Positions 1 through 9,707 of a stretch of DNA of 64,000 bases are shown in pieces. The stretch comes from Ruminococcaceae bacterium UBA6413 (GTDB lineage Bacteria; Bacillota; Clostridia; Oscillospirales; Ruminococcaceae), in contig DJPL01000004.1 in assembly GCA_002437415.1 (NCBI GenBank), positions 21,331 through 85,330 of the forward strand, read 5' to 3'. Numbering within the stretch: position 1 is the first letter of the stretch; each line of letters opens with the position of its first letter. The notes under the pieces were generated by a model. It searched no databases and was not told the origin of the DNA. It was given only the letters and a program-made list of their open reading frames with translations. A program made the position numbers and the translations under genes.

Positions 1-1467
1 GTTGACCATGGTAAGACATCGCTTCTTGACAGAATAAGAAACGCAAACGTTACCGCAGGCGAGGCAGGCGGTATCACACAGCACATAGGTGCATACAGAG
101 TAAAGGCAGGCGGCAGGGATATCACATTCCTTGATACGCCCGGACACGAAGCGTTCACGGCTATGCGTGCAAGAGGTGCGCTGGCTACGGATATCGCAAT
201 ACTCGTTGTTGCGGCTGATGACGGTATCATGCCTCAGACAGTCGAAGCGATAAACCACGCAAAGGCGGCAAACCTTTCAATTATAGTTGCTATAAACAAG
301 ATGGATAAGCCTGCGGCTAACCCCGACAAGGTAAAGCAGGAGCTCACCGAGCACGGCCTTGTTTGCGAAGAGTGGGGCGGCGATGTTATCTGCGTTCCCG
401 TATCCGCAAAGACAGGCGAGGGCATAGACGAGCTGCTTGAAATGGTAAACCTTACAGCAGATGTGCTTGAGCTCAAGGCTAACCCCGACAGACTTGCTAA
501 GGGCGTTGTTATTGAGGCAAGGATCGATAAGGGCAGAGGTCCTATCGCTACCGTTCTTGTACAGACAGGTACGCTTCACACAGGCGATACTATAATCGCG
601 GGTACTGCTGTAGGACGTGTGCGTGTAATGCGTGACGACAAGGGCAGAACCGTAAAGGAAGCAGGTCCTTCCGTTCCTGTTGAGATCATGGGTCTTGCGG
701 AGGTTCCGAGCGCAGGCGACGACTTTGCGGCTGTTGAAGATGAGAAGCTTGCAAGAGAGCTTGTTGAAAAGAGAAAGTTTGATGCTAAGGAAGAGCAGTT
801 CAAGCTCTATAAGAAGGTCAGCCTTGACAACCTGTTCTCACAGATCGAGGAAGGCTCAATGAAGAAGCTCCCCATCATCGTAAAGGCAGACGTACAGGGC
901 TCTGTGGAAGCTGTTTCACAGTCACTGTCGAAGCTTTCTAACGAAGAGGTAAGAGTGGAAGTTATCCACGGCGCGGTCGGTGCTGTAACAGAGAGCGACG
1001 TTATGCTTGCGAAGGCATCGGGTGCTATCATAGTAGGCTTTAACGTAAGACCTCACCCCGCTGCTGCTGAAAACGCAAAGCGTGACGGCGTTGATATAAG
1101 ACTGTACAGAGTTATCTATGACGCAATAGAAGAAATGCAGACAGCCATGAAGGGTATGCTTGCTCCCAAGTACAGAGAAGTTGACACAGGTCGTGTAGAA
1201 GTAAGACAGGTAATGAAGCTGTCGAGCGTCGGCATTGTTGCGGGCTCTTATGTTCTTGACGGCAAGGTACAGAGAAACGGCGAGGTAAGAGTTGTCCGCG
1301 ACGGTATAATAGTTGCCGTTGACAAGATAGCAGGCTTACGCCGCTTCAAGGACGACGTTAAGGAAGTAGCCGCAGGCTACGAGTGCGGTATCACGCTTGA
1401 AAAGTTCACCGATATCAAGGAAGGCGATATCTTTGAGGCGTTCGTTACCGAGGAGTATAGAGACTAA
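1..1467 (+). CDS. infB: Translation initiation factor IF-2 (5' truncated by window edge)
   Basis: This is the C-terminal part of IF-2, the GTPase that positions initiator tRNA on the 30S subunit and promotes 50S joining. The frame is open at base 1 and begins inside the G1 loop (VDHGKTSLLD), so the N-terminal domains lie outside the window. The G3 motif DTPGHEAF is near visible residue 45 and the G4 motif NKMD near 99; domains II, III and IV (tRNA binding) follow, giving 488 visible residues. The stop codon shares a base with the start of rbfA (TAATG), so the two are translationally coupled, as is common in nusA-infB-rbfA operons. Identity is secure from the G motifs, length and neighbour. 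Confidence 0.97.
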   Translation, partial: VDHGKTSLLDRIRNANVTAGEAGGITQHIGAYRVKAGGRDITFLDTPGHEAFTAMRARGALATDIAILVVAADDGIMPQTVEAINHAKAANLSIIVAINKMDKPAANPDKVKQELTEHGLVCEEWGGDVICVPVSAKTGEGIDELLEMVNLTADVLELKANPDRLAKGVVIEARIDKGRGPIATVLVQTGTLHTGDTIIAGTAVGRVRVMRDDKGRTVKEAGPSVPVEIMGLAEVPSAGDDFAAVEDEKLARELVEKRKFDAKEEQFKLYKKVSLDNLFSQIEEGSMKKLPIIVKADVQGSVEAVSQSLSKLSNEEVRVEVIHGAVGAVTESDVMLAKASGAIIVGFNVRPHPAAAENAKRDGVDIRLYRVIYDAIEEMQTAMKGMLAPKYREVDTGRVEVRQVMKLSSVGIVAGSYVLDGKVQRNGEVRVVRDGIIVAVDKIAGLRRFKDDVKEVAAGYECGITLEKFTDIKEGDIFEAFVTEEYRD

Positions 1468-1847
1468 TGGCAAATTTCAATACAGCAAGGCTTGCCGAGG
1501 ATATAAAGCGTGAGATTTCCACAGCCATGCGTGATATAAAGGACAGTGCCGTAGCAAAGGCAATGGTCGGCGTATCACGCTGTGAGCTGACAAGCGATCT
1601 GTCCTACTGCAAGGTTTATATCACAACGCTTGCGGGCGGCGACACAACAAAGACTGTTGCCGAGCATCTTAAAAAGGCAGAGGGCTTTTTCAAGAGAAGA
1701 ATAAACGAGCGTGTGAAGATGCGCAAGCTTCCCCAGCTGATATTCGTGCCGGATAATTCTATGGATTATTACGAGCATATCAGCGAGGTCATAAGCAAGC
1801 TACCAAAGCCCGCCGAAACCGATGATAACGGCGACGACGAAAGGTAA
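1467..1847 (+). CDS. rbfA: Ribosome-binding factor A
   Basis: RbfA binds the 30S subunit and helps mature the 5' end of 16S rRNA. The 126-residue length is normal. The protein opens with the typical region of basic and acidic residues and contains the KH-type core (DLSYCKVYIT) and the conserved LPQLIFVPD strand near the C-terminus. The acidic, disordered tail is usual for the family. The ATG overlaps the infB stop by one base, with a GAGGAG ribosome site about 11 bases upstream inside infB. Confidence 0.95.
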   Translation: MANFNTARLAEDIKREISTAMRDIKDSAVAKAMVGVSRCELTSDLSYCKVYITTLAGGDTTKTVAEHLKKAEGFFKRRINERVKMRKLPQLIFVPDNSMDYYEHISEVISKLPKPAETDDNGDDER

Positions 1848-1852
1848 GGTCA

Positions 1853-2815
1853 ATGATAACAGACGTAAAAAATGCGGCAGAGATACTGAAAAGCAACGAC
1901 GACTTTCTGATACTGTCACACGCAAACCCGGACGGCGATACTCTGGGTTGTGCGTACGGCCTTTGCGGAATACTCCAGAAGATGGGTAAGCGGGCAAAGG
2001 TCATGTGTGCAGATGAGATAGTGCCGCGTATGGAATTTCTGCGCGATACCGTAATACAGCAGAGCTTTGATGAAAAGACGATAGTAAGTGTCGATGTAGC
2101 GGACAGAAAGCTGCTCGGCGCTCTTGACGCGGTGTACGGAGATAAGATATATCTTGCGATAGATCACCATGAGAGCAGACAGGAGTTTGCGCAGTTTACA
2201 CTGGTTGACCCCGGTGCGGCCGCCGCCTGCGAGCTTATCTATCAGATAGCCGAAGAGATGAATGCACCGATAGACGGTGAGATAGCGTCCTGCCTTTATA
2301 CGGGACTTGCTACGGATACAGGCTGCTTCAAGTATTCAAATACAACGAGCAGAACCCATATCATAGCCGCAAAGCTTATGGAGCGGGATTTTGATGTAGC
2401 GGGCATAAATTATAAGCTGTTTGATATGAAGTCAAAGGGCAGACTGGAGCTTGAACAGGCGATAACACAGGGAATGGAGTTCTTCTGTGACGACAGGATA
2501 GCTGTAGTGTGGCTCACGACAGAGATCATGGAGCGCTTTGCGGGTAAGGTCGACAGCGAGGACTTCAACGGACTTGCAAGTCTGCCAAGACAGGTCGAGG
2601 GCGTAATAATAGGCGCTACCGTAAAGCAGAAGGGTCCGACGACATTCAAGGTTTCCGTAAGGACGGCTGAGCCGATAAACGCTGGAAGCGTATGCGCGTT
2701 GTTCGGCGGCGGCGGTCACGCAAGAGCGGCAGGCTGTTCTATCGAGGGCAGTATAGAATTTGTGAGAGCAAAGCTTCTGCCTGTGTTTGAAAAGGCACTG
2801 AAAGCGAATGAATGA
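1853..2815 (+). CDS. nrnA: DHH/DHHA1 phosphoesterase, NrnA-like oligoribonuclease / pAp phosphatase
   Basis: This is a cytoplasmic DHH-family phosphoesterase. NrnA proteins degrade short oligoribonucleotides (nanoRNA) and dephosphorylate 3'-phosphoadenosine 5'-phosphate. Metal-binding motifs are visible: HANPDGD at residues 23-29, DHH at 104-106, and the glycine-rich DHHA1 motif GGGGHARAAG near 285-295. The 320-residue length fits. It starts 5 bases after rbfA and overlaps truB by 8 bases, so it belongs to the same transcription unit; the rbfA-nrnA-truB order is common in Firmicutes. The exact substrate is inferred from family and position. Confidence 0.9.
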   Translation: MITDVKNAAEILKSNDDFLILSHANPDGDTLGCAYGLCGILQKMGKRAKVMCADEIVPRMEFLRDTVIQQSFDEKTIVSVDVADRKLLGALDAVYGDKIYLAIDHHESRQEFAQFTLVDPGAAAACELIYQIAEEMNAPIDGEIASCLYTGLATDTGCFKYSNTTSRTHIIAAKLMERDFDVAGINYKLFDMKSKGRLELEQAITQGMEFFCDDRIAVVWLTTEIMERFAGKVDSEDFNGLASLPRQVEGVIIGATVKQKGPTTFKVSVRTAEPINAGSVCALFGGGGHARAAGCSIEGSIEFVRAKLLPVFEKALKANE

Positions 2816-3707
2816 GATAAACGGCGTTATATGTATAAATAAGCCGCAGGATTTCACCTCGTTTGATGTTGTGGCGATCATGAGAAGAGCCGCAGGAACG
2901 AGGAAGATCGGGCACGGCGGAACGCTTGATCCGATGGCTACGGGCGTTTTGCCGATATATATCGGCAGAGCGGCAAAGACCGCGGACTTGAACCCTGTCA
3001 GCGACAAGAAATACCGCGCAACGTTTAGGCTCGGTGTAACGACCGACACCGAGGACGTGTGGGGCGAGGTGCTTGCCGAGGATAACAAGCCGGTGACGCT
3101 TGCGGAAATAACAGAGGCGGTAAAGTCGATGCAGGGCGATATCATGCAGACACCGCCGATGTATTCGGCTGTTAAGGTGAACGGCAAGCGGCTTTATGAC
3201 CTTGCAAGACAAGGGATAGAGGTCGAGCGTGCCGCGCGCCCGATAACGGTACATTCTATAGAGCTGTCTGACTATGATGAGCAAAACAGGACAGGCACTC
3301 TTGATATACACTGCTCTAAGGGCACATATATCCGCACGATCATAAGCGATATCGGAAAGAAGCTCGGTACAGGTGCTGTTATGACATCGCTGTGCCGCAC
3401 TATGGCGGCGGGCTTTACGCTTTCCGACTGTCACGATATCGAGGTACTGCGAAATATGCCGCCCGAGGATACGGCAAGGCTTGTATTGCCGACCGAGCGG
3501 GTGTTTTCGTGCTATGACGAGGTACAGCTTGACGACAAACAAAAAAAGCTGTTTATAAACGGTATGATACTTGACTGCGGCAGAATGGATATTTCTTATC
3601 CGCAGGGAACTTTTCTGCGCCTTAAGCACGGAGATGTGTTCATAGGCGTTGCAAGGGTGAACGAGGAAAACGGACTTAAAAGCGTCTATCTTAATGTATT
3701 ATCTTAA
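2808..3707 (+). CDS. truB: tRNA pseudouridine(55) synthase
   Basis: TruB converts U55 in the T-loop of tRNAs to pseudouridine. The catalytic motif GGTLDPMATGVLP is present with the nucleophilic Asp at residue 41, followed by the family motifs YSAVKVNGKRLYDLAR and GTYIRTI. The 299-residue protein ends in a PUA-like C-terminal region. The start lies inside the end of the preceding DHH gene (8-base overlap), which implies translational coupling. Confidence 0.96.
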   Translation: MNEINGVICINKPQDFTSFDVVAIMRRAAGTRKIGHGGTLDPMATGVLPIYIGRAAKTADLNPVSDKKYRATFRLGVTTDTEDVWGEVLAEDNKPVTLAEITEAVKSMQGDIMQTPPMYSAVKVNGKRLYDLARQGIEVERAARPITVHSIELSDYDEQNRTGTLDIHCSKGTYIRTIISDIGKKLGTGAVMTSLCRTMAAGFTLSDCHDIEVLRNMPPEDTARLVLPTERVFSCYDEVQLDDKQKKLFINGMILDCGRMDISYPQGTFLRLKHGDVFIGVARVNEENGLKSVYLNVLS

Positions 3708-3743
3708 TTTTTCCCATGTAATGCGGGACACGGAGGTTTATTC

Positions 3744-4634
3744 TTGATTGACATTACCGAAAATATAATACCTATCCCGCCGACAGCGACAGCGCTCGGA
3801 TTTTTTGACGGCTTGCATTTAGGACATATGAGGGTCGTGGAGGAATGCTTTAAGCACGAGGGACTTTGCCCCGCAATGTTCACATTCCACAGTGACACCG
3901 CACTGCCGAAACGGGAAAAGATAGAAAATCTGCTTACAAACGAAATGAAGCTTGAAAAGCTTGACGAAGCGGGAGTGAAATATATCTACTCTCCCGATTT
4001 CAATTCGGTATGCGATTATACGGCACGCGACTTCATCGAGAAGGTGCTCGTCAGCATAATGAACGCAAAGGTCGTTGTATGCGGATTTGATTTCAGGCTC
4101 GGCGCAGGCGGCGGAAGCAACGCGGACGAGCTTAAGGAGATATGCCGTGAGTACGGCATTGAGGTCGTTATAATACCGCCGTTCAGTCTTGACGGCTGTG
4201 TGGTACACTCAACGGCAATCAAAAATCTGATAAAATCAGGTGAAATAGCAAAGGCGAACAAGCTACTCGGATACGATTTTTCGATCGAGGGCAAGGTGAT
4301 AGAGGGCAACCGTATCGGAAGAACCATCGGAAGTCCTACAATAAATCAGCTTTTCCCCGAGAATATAGTTATGCCGAGGTTCGGTGTGTATAAGAGCGTG
4401 ACATATCTTGACGGCAGAGTCATGCCGTCCGTTACAAATGTAGGCGTAAAGCCTACTGTCGGATATAAGGACAGTCCGCTTGCGGAAACACATATAATGG
4501 ACTATGACGGCGACCTTTACGGCAGGACACTGCGTATATCGTTGCTTGACTTTATCCGTCCGGAGCGCCGCTTTGACAGTGTGGACGAGCTTAAAAATCA
4601 GCTTGATAAGGATAAAATGACAGCAAAGCGATAA
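3744..4634 (+). CDS. ribF: Bifunctional riboflavin kinase / FAD synthetase
   Basis: RibF phosphorylates riboflavin to FMN and then adenylates it to FAD. The N-terminal nucleotidyltransferase domain carries the GFFDGLHLGHMRVV motif (HxGH-like) at about residues 19-32. The C-terminal flavokinase domain carries GNRIGRTIGSPTIN and the closing LLDFIRPERRF region. The start is TTG, chosen because a GGAGG ribosome site sits 7 bases upstream and no better ATG precedes the nucleotidyltransferase motif. The truB-ribF order is conserved in many bacteria. Confidence 0.94.
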   Translation: MIDITENIIPIPPTATALGFFDGLHLGHMRVVEECFKHEGLCPAMFTFHSDTALPKREKIENLLTNEMKLEKLDEAGVKYIYSPDFNSVCDYTARDFIEKVLVSIMNAKVVVCGFDFRLGAGGGSNADELKEICREYGIEVVIIPPFSLDGCVVHSTAIKNLIKSGEIAKANKLLGYDFSIEGKVIEGNRIGRTIGSPTINQLFPENIVMPRFGVYKSVTYLDGRVMPSVTNVGVKPTVGYKDSPLAETHIMDYDGDLYGRTLRISLLDFIRPERRFDSVDELKNQLDKDKMTAKR

Positions 4635-4738
4635 TTACACCGTACTGTCACACAGGTTTCACCTATATAAGTTAAAATATAGCAGATGTGCGCAGAGGGT
4701 ATATCTCTGCCTTAATACTTCACTTTAAGGAGCAGCAA

Positions 4739-5722
4739 ATGATCGAAGTAAAAAATCTGACTAAGCGTTACGGCTCTAAAACGGCAGTCAGCAATGTTTC
4801 CTTCACCGCTGAGGAAAGCGAGATACTCGGCTTCCTCGGTCCTAACGGTGCGGGAAAATCAACTACGATGAATATCCTTACCGGTTACCTTTCCTCAACA
4901 GAGGGCGAAGCAAAGATAAACGGTATAGACATTCTTGAAGAGCCTGTAAAAGCAAAGCAAATGATAGGCTATCTTCCTGAGCAGCCTCCGTTATATCTTG
5001 ATATGACGGTTATGGAGTACTTAAAGTTCGTTTACGGACTTAAAAAGTGCAAGCTTCCGATAAACTCTCACCTCAAGGAGATATGCAACCTTGTAAAGAT
5101 AACCGATGTAAAGGATCGTGTTATCAAGAACCTGTCAAAGGGTTACAAGCAGCGTGTAGGTCTTGCACAGGCGCTTGTGGGAAATCCCCCCGTGCTCATT
5201 CTTGACGAGCCTACGGTAGGTCTTGACCCCAAGCAGATAATCGAAATCAGAGCGCTGATAAAGAAGCTCGGCAAGAACCACACAGTCATTCTTTCAAGCC
5301 ACATACTCCCCGAGATCCAGGCGGTGTGCGACAAGATAGTAATTATCAACAGAGGTAAGGTCGTTGCAAACGACAGCGCAGACAACCTTGCAAGAAATAT
5401 GTCGGCTGACCATAAGCTGGTTATCCGTTGTGAGGGCAATCCTGCCGAAGTAAAAAAGCTTCTTTCATCTATCCCCGATATGGACGAGGTATTTGTCAAC
5501 AGGGAGGACGTTGAAGAGGGTGTAAGCGAGTACTTCCTCAACGCAAAGCCCGGTACGGATATCCGCCGTGAGGTCTCAAAGCGCCTTGCGTCAAGGGGCT
5601 ATACCTTGCTTATGATGAAGTCGAGCGAGCTTACGCTTGAAGAAGTGTTCCTCAAGATCACTACGGGCGATATCTACGGCAATGTCGGCGATACGGTCGA
5701 CAAGCTGAAGCTTACAAAGTGA
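4739..5722 (+). CDS. ABC transporter ATP-binding protein, GldA-like
   Basis: This is the ATPase subunit of an ABC-2 type exporter. Walker A GPNGAGKST is at residues 34-42, the signature is LSKGYKQRVGLAQAL, and Walker B with D-loop reads LILDEPTVGLDP, followed by the H-loop SSHIL. The ATG at 4739 is preferred because AAGGAG lies 6 bases upstream and it directly precedes the first strand of the domain; an in-frame upstream start has no ribosome site. The C-terminal 100 residues form the accessory domain typical of the GldA/NatA branch. The next genes are the permease, a GldG-like protein and a DUF4340 protein, which together define a Gld-type export operon. The substrate is unknown. Confidence 0.93.
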   Translation: MIEVKNLTKRYGSKTAVSNVSFTAEESEILGFLGPNGAGKSTTMNILTGYLSSTEGEAKINGIDILEEPVKAKQMIGYLPEQPPLYLDMTVMEYLKFVYGLKKCKLPINSHLKEICNLVKITDVKDRVIKNLSKGYKQRVGLAQALVGNPPVLILDEPTVGLDPKQIIEIRALIKKLGKNHTVILSSHILPEIQAVCDKIVIINRGKVVANDSADNLARNMSADHKLVIRCEGNPAEVKKLLSSIPDMDEVFVNREDVEEGVSEYFLNAKPGTDIRREVSKRLASRGYTLLMMKSSELTLEEVFLKITTGDIYGNVGDTVDKLKLTK

Positions 5723-5741
5723 TCGGAAAGGCGGAATAAGA

Positions 5742-6446
5742 ATGTTTGCAATATTTAAAAGAGAATTCAGAGCGTATTTCACATCGCCGCTGGGCTATGT
5801 GTTCCTTGCTATATTCTACGCATTTTCGGGACTGTTCTTCTATATATTCGCGCTGTCTGTAGGCTCTACGGATATATCGAGCGTATTCCTGATGATGTTT
5901 ATGGTGCTTATGATATTTGTTCCTCTGCTGACGATGAGATTATTGTCGGAGGACAAGAAGCAGAAGACTGATCAGCTGACACTGACTGCTCCTGTAAGTC
6001 TTTTATCAATAGTTATGGGCAAGTTTCTTGCCGCATATGCTATATTCGCTATCGGCGTTGCGGTCATGCCGGTCTACGGCTTTGTAATGTCGACCTTTGC
6101 CACTGTATCGTGGCTTCCGATATGGGGCAACACGGTAGGACTTTTACTGCTTGGCGGTATATTTGTTTCTATCGGTCTGTTCGTGTCATCGCTTACGGAA
6201 AATCAGATGATCGCGGCTATAGGCAGCTTCTTCATCAACCTGATGATACTGCTTATGAACACACTGACAAGCGCACTCCCCTCAGGATTTTTTCAGGACG
6301 TACTTTCAAGTATCTCCGTATATTCAAGATACTCTCAGATAACAAACGGAATATTCAGCCTTTCAAGCCTGATATTCTTCATAAGCGTTATCTTCATCTT
6401 CCTGTTCTTAACCGTAAGAGTGCTTGAAAAGCGCCGCTGGGCATAA
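5742..6446 (+). CDS. ABC-2 type permease, GldF-like
   Basis: This 234-residue integral membrane protein has about six hydrophobic segments and belongs to the ABC-2 permease class. The N-terminus (MFAIFKREFRAYFTSPLGYV) is typical of the GldF/NosY branch. It follows the ATPase gene by 19 bases with its own AAAGG/GGCGGA ribosome site and precedes the GldG-like gene by 28 bases. It should form the membrane channel of the exporter with the upstream ATPase. The substrate cannot be read from sequence. Confidence 0.9.
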   Translation: MFAIFKREFRAYFTSPLGYVFLAIFYAFSGLFFYIFALSVGSTDISSVFLMMFMVLMIFVPLLTMRLLSEDKKQKTDQLTLTAPVSLLSIVMGKFLAAYAIFAIGVAVMPVYGFVMSTFATVSWLPIWGNTVGLLLLGGIFVSIGLFVSSLTENQMIAAIGSFFINLMILLMNTLTSALPSGFFQDVLSSISVYSRYSQITNGIFSLSSLIFFISVIFIFLFLTVRVLEKRRWA

Positions 6447-6474
6447 GCAGTGACTACGACAAAGGAGAAAACGC

Positions 6475-8106
6475 ATGAGTAAAATTAACGATGCGGCTGA
6501 AAACGCAAAGGAAACAGCGGCAGAAGCAATAAACGAAACAGCGGCGGAAAAGCAGGAGAGCGCTAAGACGGAAAGCACCGCAAAGGAAGCTCCCGCTAAA
6601 AGCGACAGCGCAAAGAAGCCGCGTAAAAATCCCTTTAAAAATAAAAAGCTCAAGTACGGCGGACTGTCGATACTCTTTACCGTTATCTTTATAGTTGCGG
6701 TCGTACTTGTAAACGTGATAATAACACTGCTCGGCGACAGATTTATGCCCGCCGCCGACCTTACGGACTCGGGTCTTTACAGCATCGAGCAGTCAACGGT
6801 AGATTATCTCAAGACGATAACCGACGAGGTAACGATCACGGTAACGAGCGAGGAATCGGCTTTCACAGGCGGAAGCACATACTACTATCAGACAAATGAG
6901 ATATTAAAGAAGATCGCTGCGGCAAATTCGAATATCACATTACAGTATATCGATGTAGTATCAAACCCCGGCTTTATAGCAAACTATACCGAAACCATAA
7001 CCTCAAACGAAATTATGGTCGAGAGCAAGAACACAAAGCGTGTTAAGGTCCTGACTTATGAGGACTTCCTCAGCATAACCTATAATGAGCAGTATCTCAA
7101 CTACTACGGAGTAAAGCAGCCCGAAAAGATTGAGGCAAATGCGGAGCAGGCTGTCGTATCGGCTATTATGAATGTTACCGATACAGACCCTGTAAAGGTA
7201 GCTGTTATAACAGGCTACGGCGAAACAGAGAATACTGTTTTACAGAACCTCCTCGAAACAAACAGTTATGTTATCGAGTCTGTGAATATCACTCTTACAG
7301 ACAAGATAAGCGAGGACTATGATTTTGTATTCATCTTCGGACCTGATAAGGACTACTCGGTTGCCGATATAAGCAAGCTTGACACATGGCTTGACAACAG
7401 CGGTAACTTCGGCAAGAACCTTATATATGTAAACAACCCCAAGCTCGGCGACTCGCCGAACCTTGACGGTCTGCTTGACCAGTGGGGCTTGAAGGTTGAA
7501 AAGGGTCTTACGTATCAGACCGATGAAAACTACACATACAGCGGTATGAACACATATCAGGTACTGTCTGTACCGGATACCGATTTCAGCACATTCACAA
7601 ACAGCTCACCTGTTCACGGCTATAATATGAGCGCCGTAACATCAAAGTGGGAGGATCAGAGCGGTAACGGTAATATTTCTATCCAGTCGATCCTCAAAAC
7701 ATATGACGGTGCAGTCATCAAGCCTCAGGACAGCGGCGACAACTGGACACCGGAGAGCGATGCTACAAGAACGCAGTATTCCGTTATCATGCAGGCTGTA
7801 AAGACAAGATTTGAGGGCACAACACCGTTCTCAAGCCGTATTGTTGCTGTGGGTGGTATGGAATTCCTCAACAGCTCATTCTTACAGACAGCGTCTGTAA
7901 ACAACTCACAGCTTATCATGAACATCTTTAATGTAAGCTGTAACAAGGAGGAGGGAATAACACTCACTCCCAAGTCTTACGACTCTTCAACATTCGAGAT
8001 AACGGACGCTCAGAAGAACGGTCTTGTTATCGGATTTGTAATTATTCTGCCTGTACTTCTGATAGTATTCGGCATTATAATTTGGGTAAGACGTCTGCAT
8101 AGATAA
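6475..8106 (+). CDS. GldG-like ABC transporter auxiliary protein
   Basis: This 543-residue protein begins with a highly charged Ala/Glu/Lys-rich cytoplasmic stretch of about 55 residues. A transmembrane helix follows near 62-85, then a large extracytoplasmic region, and a second helix lies near the C-terminus (VIGFVIILPVLLIVFGIIIW) before the basic end RRLHR. This matches the GldG / ABC-transporter auxiliary architecture. A central segment (VAVITGYGETEN, DYDFVFIFGPD) fits the Rossmann-like fold described for the family. It lies between the permease and the DUF4340 gene and probably forms part of the exporter complex. Confidence 0.85.
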   Translation: MSKINDAAENAKETAAEAINETAAEKQESAKTESTAKEAPAKSDSAKKPRKNPFKNKKLKYGGLSILFTVIFIVAVVLVNVIITLLGDRFMPAADLTDSGLYSIEQSTVDYLKTITDEVTITVTSEESAFTGGSTYYYQTNEILKKIAAANSNITLQYIDVVSNPGFIANYTETITSNEIMVESKNTKRVKVLTYEDFLSITYNEQYLNYYGVKQPEKIEANAEQAVVSAIMNVTDTDPVKVAVITGYGETENTVLQNLLETNSYVIESVNITLTDKISEDYDFVFIFGPDKDYSVADISKLDTWLDNSGNFGKNLIYVNNPKLGDSPNLDGLLDQWGLKVEKGLTYQTDENYTYSGMNTYQVLSVPDTDFSTFTNSSPVHGYNMSAVTSKWEDQSGNGNISIQSILKTYDGAVIKPQDSGDNWTPESDATRTQYSVIMQAVKTRFEGTTPFSSRIVAVGGMEFLNSSFLQTASVNNSQLIMNIFNVSCNKEEGITLTPKSYDSSTFEITDAQKNGLVIGFVIILPVLLIVFGIIIWVRRLHR

Positions 8107-8120
8107 GCGAAAGGTCAGTA

Positions 8121-9599
8121 ATGAAGAAAAACACAAAGATAATACTCGGTTCGGTGATCGGTCTGGCGGTACTCGGTGCGGCAACGCTCGCACTGGTGCT
8201 GACACAACCGAAGGACGATACTGCCGATTCAGACACATCGAGCGATACCTCGGTCAGCATAACCGATTACGAAACCGATGATATTTCAACGCTCACTATA
8301 ACAAATGAGAGCGGAGAATATACGATCAACCGTTTAGGTAAGGAAAAATGGGGCATTGCTTCGATCCCCGAGGCGCTTGCAAACAGCAGCTCATATTCGA
8401 CAGCTATGAGCAGTGCAGGCGGTATGAGTGCAAAGCAGGTAGTTGAGGAAGACACAACCGACCTTGCTAAGTACGGCTTTGACAAGCCTACAGCGACAAT
8501 AAAGATGACATTCAAGGACAACAAGGCTGAGGATATGACCTGCCTTGTCGGAATAAAGTACGAGGGTGAAAACTCGTGGTATGTGAAGACCGATAAGAGC
8601 AACACGGTATACCTTGTGTCAAATTCGGGCGTAAGCTTTGCTATGAACGATGAGCTGTCATATGTCAACAAGTCAACGCTCGTTGCGTCTTACGACTCGG
8701 AAAACGACACGGTAAACAGAGTGCGTGTAGAGCGTAAGGATCTTGAAAAGGATATAGTTCTTGACAAGCTCCCCGAGGAGACCGACAAGGAATTTTCATC
8801 TACCTATGTAGCATATGCAATGTCAAGCCACAACGGCATACTTGCCGATGATGAGCTTGATCAGAATGTGGTCTACGGACTGTACGGAATATCCGCGTCC
8901 GGCGTATTTGCTGTTTCTCCCACAGACGAACAGAAGAAGCAGGCAGGCCTTGATGACCCCGACTGCACTGTTACGATGGTAAGCAACGAGGATACGGTAA
9001 CAAAGCTTACTATAGGCTCAGCCGTATACACTGTTACTAAGAATGAAGAAACAGGCGAAGAGATAAAGACTATCACAGGATATTACGGTATGCTGTCAGA
9101 CAAGGACGCAATATATGTGTTCTCGCCCGACGATCTGCCGTGGCTTACGGTCACACCCGAGAGCATACTCTACAAGCTGTTCTTAACACCGTATATCTAT
9201 TATCTTGACGGTGTTACTATCTATGACAGCGAACGCAAGGCTTATGATTTCAAGATCACGGGCGACGCGGACGACTCAAGCTTCAGTTATGACGGCAAGG
9301 AGATCGACTCTGCAAAGTTCAAGTCGTTCTATCAGTATCTTCTGTCGGCATATGCAGAGCAGATATATCTTGATGATCTGACAGACGACAACAAGTTTAT
9401 TGCAGGTATCACATACGATCACCGCGAGGAAGGCAAGGAAAACGATGCAGTCGAGTTCTACTCAAGCGAAAGTGACAGAACCTGCATTATAGTTGTAAAC
9501 GGCGATGTACGTTACAAGGTAAGACAGGTATACGCTACAAGACTGCTTGAAAATTTAAATGCACTTCTTACAGGCGGAGAGATCGTTTCGGATTTCTGA
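8121..9599 (+). CDS. DUF4340 membrane-anchored extracytoplasmic protein
   Basis: This 492-residue protein has a short basic N-terminus and one hydrophobic segment (about residues 6-28), followed by an acidic Thr/Ser-rich linker and a long extracytoplasmic region. The repeated beta-rich modules (DISTLTITNESGEYTINRLGKEKW, then a second half after residue 180) are characteristic of DUF4340 proteins. These regularly follow GldG-like genes, as here with a 14-base gap. The role is probably structural or substrate-handling on the outer face of the exporter; no enzymatic motif is visible. Confidence 0.83.
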   Translation: MKKNTKIILGSVIGLAVLGAATLALVLTQPKDDTADSDTSSDTSVSITDYETDDISTLTITNESGEYTINRLGKEKWGIASIPEALANSSSYSTAMSSAGGMSAKQVVEEDTTDLAKYGFDKPTATIKMTFKDNKAEDMTCLVGIKYEGENSWYVKTDKSNTVYLVSNSGVSFAMNDELSYVNKSTLVASYDSENDTVNRVRVERKDLEKDIVLDKLPEETDKEFSSTYVAYAMSSHNGILADDELDQNVVYGLYGISASGVFAVSPTDEQKKQAGLDDPDCTVTMVSNEDTVTKLTIGSAVYTVTKNEETGEEIKTITGYYGMLSDKDAIYVFSPDDLPWLTVTPESILYKLFLTPYIYYLDGVTIYDSERKAYDFKITGDADDSSFSYDGKEIDSAKFKSFYQYLLSAYAEQIYLDDLTDDNKFIAGITYDHREEGKENDAVEFYSSESDRTCIIVVNGDVRYKVRQVYATRLLENLNALLTGGEIVSDF

Positions 9600-9707
9600 T
9601 GCCGAAAGGCTTTTTATAAAGCAGTGTGACGATAGGGGGCGGATCTTAAATCATGCACGGGATCTGTCCGTCACACGCCGACCGTTAGTGCGACGGTGGA
9701 GGTTATT

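Noticed and set aside
2739..3629. 296-codon minus-strand frame opposite truB
   Set aside because: truB is certain on the plus strand; the opposite frame is a codon-bias shadow rich in Cys, Arg, Tyr and His.
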